Positions 1 through 7,781 are shown, counted from the first letter of the stretch. The stretch: 14,929 nt of DNA from JBBIJH01 sp037446075 (GCA_037446075.1 JBBIJH010000057.1:1-14929); one strand, 5' to 3'. Notes: generated by a model from the sequence alone, not told the origin. Translations and numbers: made by a program.

Positions 1-817
1 CAAAGAGCCTGGTAAGAAGCTTCGCGGCGTTATAGACCGCCTCGGACGTCACTCCAACAAAAGTAGAGACAAAGATCACATCGAGCTGAGAAAAGATGCT
101 GTACATCGCATTTCCACCAAAGGTGTATTTTCCAAAGTGCCAGATCTTCGAGAAGGCCTGCCACTGAAAGGACATCTTGTTGACCAGAGGGCGGTATGTC
201 AGCCCAAATGCCAGCAAAGAAGACGTTGCTAAGGCCACGACGCTCAACAGGAGAATATCCTGAGCGGTAGAGAAACGGTGAAACTGCTCGGCAATGTAAA
301 TCAGGCCAATCGTCCCAATAAAATACGCCGCATCAATCCAGAAGATTTTCTGCACCTGATAACTTGCCTGAAGTAGGTTGATGGCAAATGCACGATAGAG
401 CGCAACCGCGAAAAGCACAGGGATGTAATTTAGAAGCAAAGAAAGGCTCGCGTGACCCTTCGGATCCAGCAGCGACACGAGCGGCCCTTTGAAAACCAGG
501 AGCAGGATCGAAACCAGAAGGTAATAGCCCACACTCAGCAGCAAACTTGCTACAACGTAGGGGCCATACTCTTCGGTCTCGGCAGCAAATTTCGTCAGCG
601 GCTGGAGCGCAAAGGCGGTCCCCAGAGCCGTCGCCACCAGGAAAATTGCTTGTACGATTACAAATGCGCCATACTCTGCTTCCGGCAGTACGCGAATAAC
701 CAGGAAGACAAATCCCAAGCCATAGATCGCTGGCAATCCTTTATCGGCGAAGCCCCAGATTCCTTTTCCGATGTGTCTTCCAAATTCCAAGGCGCTCTTC
801 TCAGCCGGATCTCTCAA
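1..817 (-). CDS. Wzx-like polysaccharide flippase, C-terminus cut by window edge
   Basis: This is probably an inner-membrane flippase (Wzx/MATE-like, MOP superfamily) that moves lipid-linked glycan units to the periplasmic face. Read on the minus strand, the frame stays open for 272 residues to the left edge. It is very hydrophobic, with membrane stretches at about 28-44, 51-70, 87-109, 130-148, 160-176, 187-206 and 239-256. The 'LPEAEYG' at 44-50 matches the conserved loop after the first helix of this family, and 'QLDVIFVSTFVG' at 244-255 resembles the repeat of that unit in the second half. Full-length members are about 450-500 residues, so roughly 40 percent is missing. No ATG opens the frame. 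The first possible start after the in-frame epimerase stop is TTG at 817; TTG at 790, behind a GAGAAGAG stretch, is equally plausible. It lies directly after the epimerase gene and is surely co-transcribed. Substrate cannot be read from the sequence. Confidence 0.82.
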   Translation of the reverse strand, partial: MRDPAEKSALEFGRHIGKGIWGFADKGLPAIYGLGFVFLVIRVLPEAEYGAFVIVQAIFLVATALGTAFALQPLTKFAAETEEYGPYVVASLLLSVGYYLLVSILLLVFKGPLVSLLDPKGHASLSLLLNYIPVLFAVALYRAFAINLLQASYQVQKIFWIDAAYFIGTIGLIYIAEQFHRFSTAQDILLLSVVALATSSLLAFGLTYRPLVNKMSFQWQAFSKIWHFGKYTFGGNAMYSIFSQLDVIFVSTFVGVTSEAVYNAAKLLTRLF

Positions 818-820
818 TGA

Positions 821-1390
821 TCAGGGATACTGGAAAACATTAGACTGCGGCATCTGCAGCCATTCCTTGAGGCTTGGCGCCACTCGATCTTTGGGCGAGA
901 GAATCGGGTGGGCAACGGGCCAGTCGATGCCGATCTCGGGATCATTCCATCGGATTCCGCCTTCTCCATTCTTGTTGTAGATACTCGTGCACTTGTAGTG
1001 GATTTCGGCGTAGTCCGATAGTACACAAAATCCGCGAGCAAATCCGGCTGGCGCCCAGATCTGACGTTTGTCTTCCGCAGAGACTTCCATCCCAAACCAT
1101 TGTCCCAGAGTCGGCGACCGCTTCCGGATATCTACGGCAACGAAAAATGCCCGACCGTAGGTAACCCTCATGAGTTTTCCCATTGGCGGATCCCACTGGA
1201 AGTGGAGGCCGCGGATCACTCGGTAAACAGAACGCGAGTGATTGTCTTGAGGAAACTCGTACGGAAGTCCAAGCCCCTTAAAGTGATCAGCTCGGAACGT
1301 TTCCATGAAGAATCCTCGCTCATCCTCGAAGACATCGGGGGCGAGGACGACAATCTCGCCAAGATGTCGCGACTCGATCTTGAATCCCAT
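821..1390 (-). CDS. rmlC: dTDP-4-dehydrorhamnose 3,5-epimerase (RmlC family)
   Basis: RmlC epimerises C3 and C5 of dTDP-4-keto-6-deoxyglucose in the cytoplasm, a step on the way to dTDP-L-rhamnose. The 189-residue length is normal for this cupin family. Visible marks are 'DERGFF' (23-28), 'RGLHFQ' (60-65) with the catalytic His63, 'APAGFARGFCVLS' (113-125), 'HYKCT' (131-135) with Tyr132 at the catalytic tyrosine position, 'WNDPEIGIDWP' (148-158), and 'LSPKD' (164-168), whose Asp168 is near the conserved Asp. The start ATG lies 4 nt beyond the stop of the upstream glycosyltransferase and has no visible Shine-Dalgarno sequence. The stop abuts the flippase. rmlA, rmlB and rmlD are not in the window, so the final sugar could be rhamnose or another 3,5-epimerised deoxysugar. 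The family is certain; exact substrate is inferred. Confidence 0.93.
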   Translation of the reverse strand: MGFKIESRHLGEIVVLAPDVFEDERGFFMETFRADHFKGLGLPYEFPQDNHSRSVYRVIRGLHFQWDPPMGKLMRVTYGRAFFVAVDIRKRSPTLGQWFGMEVSAEDKRQIWAPAGFARGFCVLSDYAEIHYKCTSIYNKNGEGGIRWNDPEIGIDWPVAHPILSPKDRVAPSLKEWLQMPQSNVFQYP

Positions 1391-1394
1391 GCTA

Positions 1395-2363
1395 TTACAA
1401 TGAAAAATTAAGAAGCAAAAAGGACAAAACCGCCGTTAACGTTGATGAACCTCTAGCTCCTATCGCTCTCCAGAATCCACGGAACAAAGCAGCGATGACT
1501 TTGACGTTCCCTTTTATCAACTCTCTCGCAAGAAATACAATGGTGATTGCGGCAATACACCAGGGAATGGTGATCCAGTGATACCATCGGGCGTAGCGCT
1601 TCATGACGAGAAAGTTGTGCTGGACCCTTAAGGTCGTCTTCAAAGGAGTCAGTCCGCCCCCCGTAGACGCGGAGACTTTGTGCCAGAGCTTTGCTCCGGG
1701 GACATACACGAGCCGATAGTCCGCACGCCGGGCACGGATGGAATAGTCGGCATCTTCCGAGTACATGGGCGAGAAGACGTCGTCAAGAAGCCCGACCTGT
1801 TCCACAACCTCCCGCTTGATAAGCATTGCGCATCCGGTGATGTACTCCGTGTCTTCTACTTCATCGTACTGGCCGTGGTCTTTTTCGCGGATGCCGCGAT
1901 GAGAGATCATTCCGGTGAAGAAGTTGATCTTACCCCCGGAATACCAGAGTGTCTCCGGCTGAGAATCATAGTAAATCTTCGGCGCCAGGATCCCGATCCG
2001 GCTGTCCGTCTCCGCGACGTTCATCATGGCAGTGAGCACGTCCGGGTGAGCGCGGATGTCGTTATTCAAAAGAAAGACCCAGTCAGCGCCACCCTCTACT
2101 CCACGCTTCAGGCCGACGTTGTAGCCTTGGCTTACGCCTAGGTTCTGGTGGTTTTCAATCAGCTCTATGTCAGGGAATTCGGAGCGCACCATTGCCTGGC
2201 TGCCATCTATCGATCCGTTGTCGATCACAGCTACTTTGAAATTAGGATAGGTCATTTTTTTCAATGATTCCAGAGTTTCGCGAAGGAGCAGCTTTGCCCT
2301 TCCATCCGGAATGAAACCGGAGTGAAGAACAGCACAATAGACGAATGGAGCTTTCGAAGACAC
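1395..2363 (-). CDS. GT2 family glycosyltransferase (rhamnosyltransferase-like)
   Basis: This inverting GT-A fold transferase of family GT2 (COG1216/WbbL-like group) should add a nucleotide-activated sugar to the growing glycan on the cytoplasmic face. The 322 residues carry 'VIDNGSIDGS' (46-55), 'NLGVSQGYNVG' (74-84), 'LLNND' (98-102) as the DXD-equivalent metal site, and 'YSEDADYSIRARR' with the downstream 'LWHK' typical of this group. The C-terminus has a hydrophobic stretch around 'WCIAAITIVFLA', suggesting membrane association. The start is GTG at 2363, chosen because an AGAGG lies 8 nt upstream and the reading begins just before the first beta-strand. It sits between a methyltransferase and the epimerase. 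Because the epimerase follows within 4 nt, a deoxysugar such as L-rhamnose is a reasonable donor guess, but the donor cannot be read directly. Confidence 0.9.
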   Translation of the reverse strand: MSSKAPFVYCAVLHSGFIPDGRAKLLLRETLESLKKMTYPNFKVAVIDNGSIDGSQAMVRSEFPDIELIENHQNLGVSQGYNVGLKRGVEGGADWVFLLNNDIRAHPDVLTAMMNVAETDSRIGILAPKIYYDSQPETLWYSGGKINFFTGMISHRGIREKDHGQYDEVEDTEYITGCAMLIKREVVEQVGLLDDVFSPMYSEDADYSIRARRADYRLVYVPGAKLWHKVSASTGGGLTPLKTTLRVQHNFLVMKRYARWYHWITIPWCIAAITIVFLARELIKGNVKVIAALFRGFWRAIGARGSSTLTAVLSFLLLNFSL

Positions 2364-2431
2364 TGTTAAAGCCTCTTGGCGCCGAAGACAATAAATTTCT
2401 TAGATCCGCTGCACTGACACGGGAACGCGCA

Positions 2432-3199
2432 CTAGGCGCGAGCCAGCAAATATACGGTGCCCGTAACCGCAAGCTCTCTCAAGACAGGAATCTCACCAAG
2501 GAATCCCGCTCCTAGAGGCCGCAGGCCGAACCGAATATGGTTTGGGCTGATCAGATACATCTTTTTCTTCAAAATCCGGAGTTGAGTGTTACGGGCAAGA
2601 TTCTCAAAAGATTTGATTCCAAATTTCATCCGGCCAAGCCTCTGGACCTCCTGAACAAACAACTTGTTTTCGTCACGAAGACTCGGGAGAATGAGGTTCC
2701 GTGTTAATCCGAGTAAGTGAATGAATGGAATTCGACACAGCTTTGACCTCAAGAGCTGTTGGTGTCCGCCAAACGCTGAGTAAAACGGCGGGAAGGTAAT
2801 GAGAAGCTTCCCATCGGGCTTGAGGTATCTCTTCAAGGCCTCCAGGGCCTCAGCTTTTTCCTCGAGGTGTTCAAGGACATCGTGCAACACGACAAGGTCG
2901 AACGTCTCTGCAGCAAAGGGCTGTTCTTCCGCGCCAATCTCTCCAACAGTGACTTCGATGTTTCTTCCAGAGCACATCTCTAAAGCAAGTTCAATCCGGC
3001 GAGCCTCTCTGTCAAAACCTTTCCCGGTCATTCCAGCGTCGTGCAGAGCAGCGAGGGCGCCACCGTCTCCGCATCCGACATCGAGAACGGCTCCGCCTTC
3101 GATCTTCACGCCCCACTCCCGCATAAGGGGGAGAAGATACTTCGCCACGACGTCGTATTCATATTGCCAGTAGAAGCGATCATGCTCGGTGATTTCCAT
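2432..3199 (-). CDS. Class I SAM-dependent methyltransferase
   Basis: This is a Rossmann-fold methyltransferase (Methyltransf_11/23/25-like), expected in the cytoplasm. Of its 255 residues, motif I is 'DVGCGDG' at 40-46, the acidic ribose-binding residue is Asp63 after 'GKGF', and the motif III/IV region is 'LHDVLEHL' at 105-112. 'LKPDGKLLITFPPFYSAFGGHQQ' is a typical post-core strand and loop. The C-terminal 90 residues are basic and hydrophobic and probably form a substrate-binding cap. The start ATG at 3199 is preceded by a pyrimidine-rich stretch with no ribosome site, so initiation may be leaderless-like or coupled. It lies inside the polysaccharide cluster, 179 nt after the preceding methyltransferase, which suggests O- or C-methylation of a sugar. 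It could also act on a lipid carrier or a quinone-like substrate; the sequence does not decide. Confidence 0.86.
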   Translation of the reverse strand: MEITEHDRFYWQYEYDVVAKYLLPLMREWGVKIEGGAVLDVGCGDGGALAALHDAGMTGKGFDREARRIELALEMCSGRNIEVTVGEIGAEEQPFAAETFDLVVLHDVLEHLEEKAEALEALKRYLKPDGKLLITFPPFYSAFGGHQQLLRSKLCRIPFIHLLGLTRNLILPSLRDENKLFVQEVQRLGRMKFGIKSFENLARNTQLRILKKKMYLISPNHIRFGLRPLGAGFLGEIPVLRELAVTGTVYLLARA

Positions 3200-3378
3200 C
3201 GAGGGAGGAAATATTAGTCACACGTCGATCAAGAGTTATTGGTGTTTCTTTGCCGCAAACTCCTCAATTTTTTCTACGAGACTGCTTCAGGAGTGTTTTT
3301 TCTACTCTTCCTTGATCATGGGCAAGAAGTCAATTTCTCTGCGCTCTCTATAGAACTTCTTGAGTGCATTTGCAAGTT

Positions 3379-4284
3379 CTACATGCTGAACTGCTTAAGG
3401 GCGAAGACCTCCATCCGGTCTCCAAAGGCACCAAAGAGTCTCGTTACCAAAAAGTTCGGGTACTGGAACAGTTTCTTCCCAAATCGCTGCAGCCAAGATC
3501 CACGAAGCATCACCCGTCGAGGGGGAATTATCCCTTCCTTCAGACGTGAGATGGAGAAACCGCACTTCTCCAACAAAAAGGAAATGCTCGTTGGCCTGTA
3601 TTCAAATAAGTGATACGGTGGAAGATGCACTGTCGCTCTTCTCCCGAGCATCGAGTAGATCGCAAAACCAACCCGGGAAAACATTGTGTTTGTCTGCATC
3701 GGGCACTCAATGACGAGAAGGCCGCCCACCTTCACAATCCGGTTAATTTCCCGAAGCGTTACAAGGGGATCAGGCAAGTGTTCAAGCACATCTCCCATGA
3801 AGACAACATCGAACTTGTCAGGCGGGTAGTGCGCCTCGAGGACCTCACCCCTGAAAACTTCAAGACCGAATTCCTCGTAAGCGAATCGGGCGGCATCCTC
3901 TGAGACCTCCACTCCATAGACGCGATATCCGGCGTTCCGGGCAGCGTTCAGGAATCGGCCTCCGGCACATCCAACTTCGAGAAACTCACCTGATGGTTTG
4001 TACTTCTTAATCTCCCGCAAGAGTCCTTCGTCAGCGGGCGTGCACAGAGAGACCGAATCAAAATAGGATCCTGCGTGGCCACATCGGAAGTCACTCTCGA
4101 AATATTCCTTTGTGTACAGGTCGACCAATTCCTCTTGCGTGGGTTGTGGGTGGAGAAAGATGGTTTTGCAATCGAGACATTCCCAGCCCTGCAGCCACCT
4201 ACCATTAAAATCATAGCCGAAGGGTCGCTGTCGCAGACGAGAGGAGCGACACACTTTGCAGGTAGGTTGTTCGGAATGATTCAT
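3379..4284 (-). CDS. Zinc-ribbon SAM-dependent methyltransferase
   Basis: This 301-residue protein joins an N-terminal CxxC...CxxC knuckle (Cys9, Cys12, Cys36, Cys39) to a class I methyltransferase core: 'EVGCAGG' at 103-109, 'GVEVS' at 124-128 with Glu126 as the likely ribose ligand, and 'GDVLEHLPDP' at 164-173. This architecture (putative zinc-binding domain plus Methyltransf_23-like core) is common in O-antigen and capsule loci and in sugar C-methyltransferases. The C-terminal third has an 'HLPPYHLFEY' segment seen in many of these proteins. The ATG at 4284 overlaps the stop of the GT4 gene (ATGA), so the two are translationally coupled. The likely role is methylating an NDP-sugar or a glycan residue made by this cluster; the substrate is not visible. 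Confidence 0.88.
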   Translation of the reverse strand: MNHSEQPTCKVCRSSRLRQRPFGYDFNGRWLQGWECLDCKTIFLHPQPTQEELVDLYTKEYFESDFRCGHAGSYFDSVSLCTPADEGLLREIKKYKPSGEFLEVGCAGGRFLNAARNAGYRVYGVEVSEDAARFAYEEFGLEVFRGEVLEAHYPPDKFDVVFMGDVLEHLPDPLVTLREINRIVKVGGLLVIECPMQTNTMFSRVGFAIYSMLGRRATVHLPPYHLFEYRPTSISFLLEKCGFSISRLKEGIIPPRRVMLRGSWLQRFGKKLFQYPNFLVTRLFGAFGDRMEVFALKQFSM

Positions 4285-5402
4285 GCACGGCCTAACTCTT
4301 CAATCGCATGAATAAGTCTTCCCCAAGAATACGCTGCTTTCTGTCTTCTCACGTTTTCTACAAACTGCTGTTCTTTCTTCTCCGTATAAAATTTGACTAC
4401 GGCTCGCGCAAGTACCTCGGAGTCCTTGGCAGGCACAATGAACCCTGTCGCAGCGTCAAGCACGACCTCCGCCAATCCACCTACATCCGTTGCAATCACT
4501 GGCTTATCGAACTGATAGGCTATCTGCACGATCCCGCTCTGCGTCGCGGATACATACGGCAGGACAACGACGTCACAGGCAGAGAAGAAGAGAGCCACCT
4601 GTTCATGCGGTACGTAGTCCGGGATGATTCTCACGTTCTTTTCGATGCAAAGCCTCTTGATCTGATGAGTGTACTTCTCCTCCTTTTCATAGAATTCCCC
4701 TACGACATACAGGAGAAGCTCGATCTCTTTCAAGATCAACGGCATGGCTTCGAGGAGGATGTGGAGGCCTTTGTACGGTCGAACGTATCCGAAGAACAGG
4801 ATCATGCGTTCCGCCGTTATCCCAAGCTTTCTTCGGGCTTCCTCCTTGCCTACGGCGTTTCCAAAGATCTCATAGATTGGATGGGGGACCTTCTGGTACC
4901 GAGCGTTCGGGACAAACTGCTTTAGTTCTTTCTCAACGACTGATGACTGGACAATGAAATAGTCCACAAAGCGGAAAAAGTAGCGGGTGATCAGTCGATC
5001 CCCCGGCCTTCTCTCGTGAGGGATGATGTTGTCGCAAATGCACAAGACCTTTGTGTTTGCTTGCCACCGAGCGATTGCCGCGATGGTTCCGAAGCAGGGA
5101 GCAAAAAAGGGGAGCCAGTACTTGAGAACAATAAGATCCGGCCTTCGATGCCGGATTTTCAGTGCTACCCCAATCCAGTTAAATGGGTTCACCGAATCAA
5201 CAAGCGCCTCGCTTCTTACGGGAGGAGCGGCTCCCCCTTTTTCTTCCTGAGTCTTGCCCGGAAACAGCAGCTTCGGATACTGGCGTTTGAAGGAGACGAT
5301 CTCAACTTCATGGCGCTTCCGGAGGTGAGCTGCTAGCAGCGCTATGTAATGTGCGATCCCGCCGCGGAGTGGATATGCAGGACCCACGATGATAATCTTC
5401 AT
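4281..5402 (-). CDS. GT4 family glycosyltransferase (GT-B fold)
   Basis: This is a retaining GT-B transferase related to GT4, expected at the inner face of the inner membrane. I choose the ATG at 5402, giving 373 residues beginning 'MKIIIVGPAYPLRGG'. It places the first beta-strand at the N-terminus and makes an ATGA overlap with the GT9 stop; an in-frame ATG at 5432 would add ten unlikely residues. 'RGG' at 13-15 is the N-domain glycine loop, and 'GYVRPYKGL' at 205-213 is the donor-phosphate site of the C-domain. The usual E-x7-E donor motif is replaced by 'SATQSGIVQIAY' (285-296), followed by 'KPVIATDVGG' (300-309). This QSGI form is, from memory, a known subfamily variant rather than damage. 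It is coupled at both ends to its neighbours, so it is part of the same glycan assembly line. Confidence 0.9.
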   Translation of the reverse strand: MKIIIVGPAYPLRGGIAHYIALLAAHLRKRHEVEIVSFKRQYPKLLFPGKTQEEKGGAAPPVRSEALVDSVNPFNWIGVALKIRHRRPDLIVLKYWLPFFAPCFGTIAAIARWQANTKVLCICDNIIPHERRPGDRLITRYFFRFVDYFIVQSSVVEKELKQFVPNARYQKVPHPIYEIFGNAVGKEEARRKLGITAERMILFFGYVRPYKGLHILLEAMPLILKEIELLLYVVGEFYEKEEKYTHQIKRLCIEKNVRIIPDYVPHEQVALFFSACDVVVLPYVSATQSGIVQIAYQFDKPVIATDVGGLAEVVLDAATGFIVPAKDSEVLARAVVKFYTEKKEQQFVENVRRQKAAYSWGRLIHAIEELGRA

Positions 5403-6508
5403 CGCTGAGCAGGTCCGAGCACCCTCGTGCATGCGTCAAACACCCGCTGCACCGAAAGGTACTGCATACAGTTATTGGGACATGTGGGTGAGTAGAAGCA
5501 GGTGCACTCAAAGTCCGGTTCCAGGATTTCTCCCAACCCGTAAAGTTCAAATTCGTTCTTGTTGAAAACGTTGTTGAACAGAACAATCTTCTTCCCGAGT
5601 CCGATGGCGATGTGCATTGCCATCGTTACTGCCGTCACGACAAGATCACATTGATCGATGAGGTTGATGAATTGTTTCAAGGGAAAGTGGCCCAGGTATT
5701 TGGCGCCGGTTGTACGAGCAAGTCTCAAATTTTTCTTATGTTCTTGTTCTCCGCCTAGGAGGAGAGGCAGATAACCTGATTTCTTGAGTCGTCTTGCAAG
5801 AGAGGCCCAATATTCTTCAGGCCAGAGGCGAGAAGTCCAGCGTTCCCCGCATCCTGTGTTCAATCCGACTATCTTCTTCTTCCTGTTGAGCCTCCATTGG
5901 TAACCCTCGGAAGCGAAGTTGTCAAGGAGATAGTGCTCTCCAGAGAAGCTAAAGCCACACATCTCAAAAATCTCTTGCGGATAGCTCTTCGTGTTTGCTT
6001 TGTTCAGGTCGTCGAATACACCAGTGAGGAATTTATGTTCTGCGTCTTTGTCGATCGGGGAACACTTCCCATCACGGAGGAAGAAGCCCCTCTTGATATC
6101 TGCGGCGAGTGCGTTTGCGAGCGCGCAGGCTTCACGCTCCTTGTCAAGGTTATAGAGAATGTCGAAGTGAGTTTGGGAGAGAACCGCGACGCTTTCGGCA
6201 GAGAATGGCAGTACCACATCGACTGCTGAAGGAACAACCTCCGGGAACTCCGTCACCCACCAAATTTCTACACGAGGATAGACTTCTTTGAGCTTTCGTA
6301 GAAGGGGCGTCGTTCGGATCACATCGCCGATCGCCCCCAGTTTGATGATCAGGATTCTCTTATCGACTGGATCATAGTGCGGACAATTGTTGCCTCGGTC
6401 ATCCACGCAGTGGACCCCGTACTGCTTGTGGGGTTTACAGGGAATGTCTCCTCTGAAGTGCCTGCAGTCGGTCTTTACCACAATCCCTTCGGAAAGCCTT
6501 TTATCCAC
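5399..6508 (-). CDS. GT9 heptosyltransferase-like protein with Cys-rich N- and C-terminal extensions
   Basis: The core resembles ADP-heptose:LPS heptosyltransferases (GT9). It has 'ILIIKLGAIGDVIRTTP' (52-68), 'LNTGCGERWTSRLWP' (216-230), and 'MAMHIAIGLGKKIVLF' (296-311) with His299 of the usual MHLA motif. The usual D-T/S-G before it is changed to 'VTAVT'. The protein is unusual at both ends: about 50 residues precede the core with Cys15, Cys24, Cys34 and Cys42 plus histidines, including 'PCKPHK' at 23-28, and the C-terminus carries Cys335, Cys337, Cys343, Cys347 and Cys360. These could bind a metal ion or cluster; that is inference. I recall similar extensions in GT9 proteins of anaerobic and FCB-type bacteria but cannot search. 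The start is GTG at 6508; GTG at 6481 is the alternative and keeps all cysteines. The stop overlaps the GT4 start. The acceptor may be a lipid-linked glycan rather than LPS core. Confidence 0.85.
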   Translation of the reverse strand: MDKRLSEGIVVKTDCRHFRGDIPCKPHKQYGVHCVDDRGNNCPHYDPVDKRILIIKLGAIGDVIRTTPLLRKLKEVYPRVEIWWVTEFPEVVPSAVDVVLPFSAESVAVLSQTHFDILYNLDKEREACALANALAADIKRGFFLRDGKCSPIDKDAEHKFLTGVFDDLNKANTKSYPQEIFEMCGFSFSGEHYLLDNFASEGYQWRLNRKKKIVGLNTGCGERWTSRLWPEEYWASLARRLKKSGYLPLLLGGEQEHKKNLRLARTTGAKYLGHFPLKQFINLIDQCDLVVTAVTMAMHIAIGLGKKIVLFNNVFNKNEFELYGLGEILEPDFECTCFYSPTCPNNCMQYLSVQRVFDACTRVLGPAQR

Positions 6509-6567
6509 GCTTGAACTTGAGATCTTGTGAGGATTCTGGAAGCAAGAAATTTCTCGATCGACAAGTC

Positions 6568-7554
6568 TTACTGCAGGACATCACGGATTGCGTACCCCCG
6601 ATCGGCCTGCTGGGTTTTCGTGATCATTTCCCCCAAAAGACCGATGGAGATGAACTGGATGCCGACGATGATCAGAAGGATTCCCACAAGGAAGAGGGGG
6701 CGGTTACTCAGGGCTGTTTTCCCCTGTACCCATTCAATCGAGAGATAAATCTCAATGGCTAAACCGATGAGAAAGGAGATCAATCCCCAAACTCCAAATA
6801 GGTGGAGCGGTCGTCGAATATACCGTGTCGTAAAAAGGATCGTCAGGAGGTCAAGAAATCCTCGCCAGAACCGGCCTGGGCCAAACTTCGTTCTCCCGTA
6901 TTTCCTCGCGTGATGCTGGACGACTACCTCGCCGACCCGGTACCCAGCCCAGTGTGCCAGCACGGGGATGTATCGGTGCAACTCCCCATAGATTTTCAAC
7001 TCTTTCACCAGCTCTTTTCGGTATGCCTTCAGCCCACAGTTGAAATCGTGGAGCTTGACTCTGGTCAGCGCAGCCGTCACGAAGTTAAAAAATCGGGAAG
7101 GGATCGTTTTCGTGATCGGATCAAACCTTTTCTTCTTCCACCCGGAGACGAGATCGTAACCATCCTTTAATTTCTCAATCAAGTGTGGAATTTCTCCGGG
7201 GTCATCCTGGAGATCGGCATCGAGCGTCACGACGAAGTCGCCCTTCGCAGCCTGAAACCCAGCTGAGAGAGCGGCAGACTTTCCGAAGTTTCTACGGAAG
7301 CGAATCGCTTTCAGTCTTTGGTCTTGCTCGTGGAGCTCTCCTAGGACCTTGAAGGAGTTGTCCGTACTCCCATCATCCACAAAGAGAACTTCGTATTCGA
7401 GTCCCAGCGCGTCAAGCGCTTTCTTGAGTTGGGCGGAAAGTTCACGGAGGGATTCTGCTTCGTTGAAAAGAGGAATAACCACACTGAGATCGGCCTTTTC
7501 GCTGGGGGCTGCCTTCACGGATTCCACCGAATGAGTCCTCTGTGCCCATTGCAC
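6568..7554 (-). CDS. GtrB/DPM-like GT2 glycosyltransferase with two C-terminal membrane helices
   Basis: Members of this GT2 group (GtrB, ArnC, dolichyl-phosphate mannosyltransferase-like) transfer a sugar from a nucleotide donor to a polyprenyl phosphate in the inner membrane. The 328 residues show 'LSVVIPLFNE' (23-32), 'VDDGSTD' (59-65), 'DADLQDDP' (112-119) with the catalytic metal-site aspartates, 'FNCGLKAYRKE', and 'KYGRTKFG', the conserved basic loop. Two hydrophobic segments near the C-terminus, around 252-272 and 288-310, match the usual pair of helices. The ATG at 7554 has an AGGTG five to six bases upstream. It is the first gene of the leftward cluster and faces the AsmA gene across the divergent control region. 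It may charge undecaprenyl phosphate with the first sugar or make a side-branch donor. Confidence 0.92.
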   Translation of the reverse strand: MQWAQRTHSVESVKAAPSEKADLSVVIPLFNEAESLRELSAQLKKALDALGLEYEVLFVDDGSTDNSFKVLGELHEQDQRLKAIRFRRNFGKSAALSAGFQAAKGDFVVTLDADLQDDPGEIPHLIEKLKDGYDLVSGWKKKRFDPITKTIPSRFFNFVTAALTRVKLHDFNCGLKAYRKELVKELKIYGELHRYIPVLAHWAGYRVGEVVVQHHARKYGRTKFGPGRFWRGFLDLLTILFTTRYIRRPLHLFGVWGLISFLIGLAIEIYLSIEWVQGKTALSNRPLFLVGILLIIVGIQFISIGLLGEMITKTQQADRGYAIRDVLQ

Positions 7555-7655
7555 CTGACTGCCCTACCACGGATGCAGAGAATCTGGTTGGGACAGATAA
7601 ATCTCATAGAGTCAAGTCTATCGTTAGGATCGAAGCAACGAAACTTTTCTACAGC

Positions 7656-7684
7656 AAAATAAGATTTTTGAAAGTCAAAATCAA
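7656..7684 (-). promoter_or_regulatory. Candidate promoter for the leftward polysaccharide cluster
   Basis: On the minus strand, TTGATT (7684-7679) is followed after 17 bp by TATTTT (7661-7656). Each hexamer matches four of six sigma70 consensus positions. Transcription would begin near 7649 and leave a leader of about 95 nt before the GT2 start at 7554. The region is A/T-rich, so a chance match is possible. Confidence 0.4.
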
Positions 7685-7752
7685 CGGCGAGCCACTTGTC
7701 TCCGACGAACGACCATCGAATTGCCGAGGCGCGCTTCATCCATCCAATTTTA

Positions 7753-7781
7753 TTGACATTTAGAGTCGATTTCCCTATATT
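7753..7781 (+). promoter_or_regulatory. Near-consensus sigma70-type promoter for the AsmA operon
   Basis: A perfect -35 hexamer TTGACA (7753-7758) is followed by exactly 17 bp and then TATATT (7776-7781), five of six matches to TATAAT. The expected start of transcription is near 7788, giving a short leader of about 35 nt before the GTG at 7823. An AGGT at 7813-7816 provides a modest ribosome site. Position and spacing make this the best promoter in the window. Confidence 0.8.

Noticed and set aside
1680..2141. 153-codon plus-strand frame antisense to the GT2 gene
   Set aside because: The opposite strand encodes a clear GT2 enzyme; this frame has no family signature or ribosome site.
3184..3215. 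GAGGGAGGAAATATT as a ribosome site before the 255-aa methyltransferase
   Set aside because: The purine-rich run is on the plus strand, whereas the gene is on the minus strand, where the sequence is pyrimidine-rich.
3239..3613. 124-codon plus-strand frame starting in the gap between the methyltransferases
   Set aside because: Two thirds of it is antisense to the zinc-knuckle methyltransferase and the rest is low-complexity hydrophobic. No ribosome site supports it.
7515..7739. 74-codon minus-strand frame between the AsmA and GT2 genes
   Set aside because: It overlaps the GT2 start, would begin upstream of the likely leftward promoter, has no clear ribosome site and resembles no family I know.
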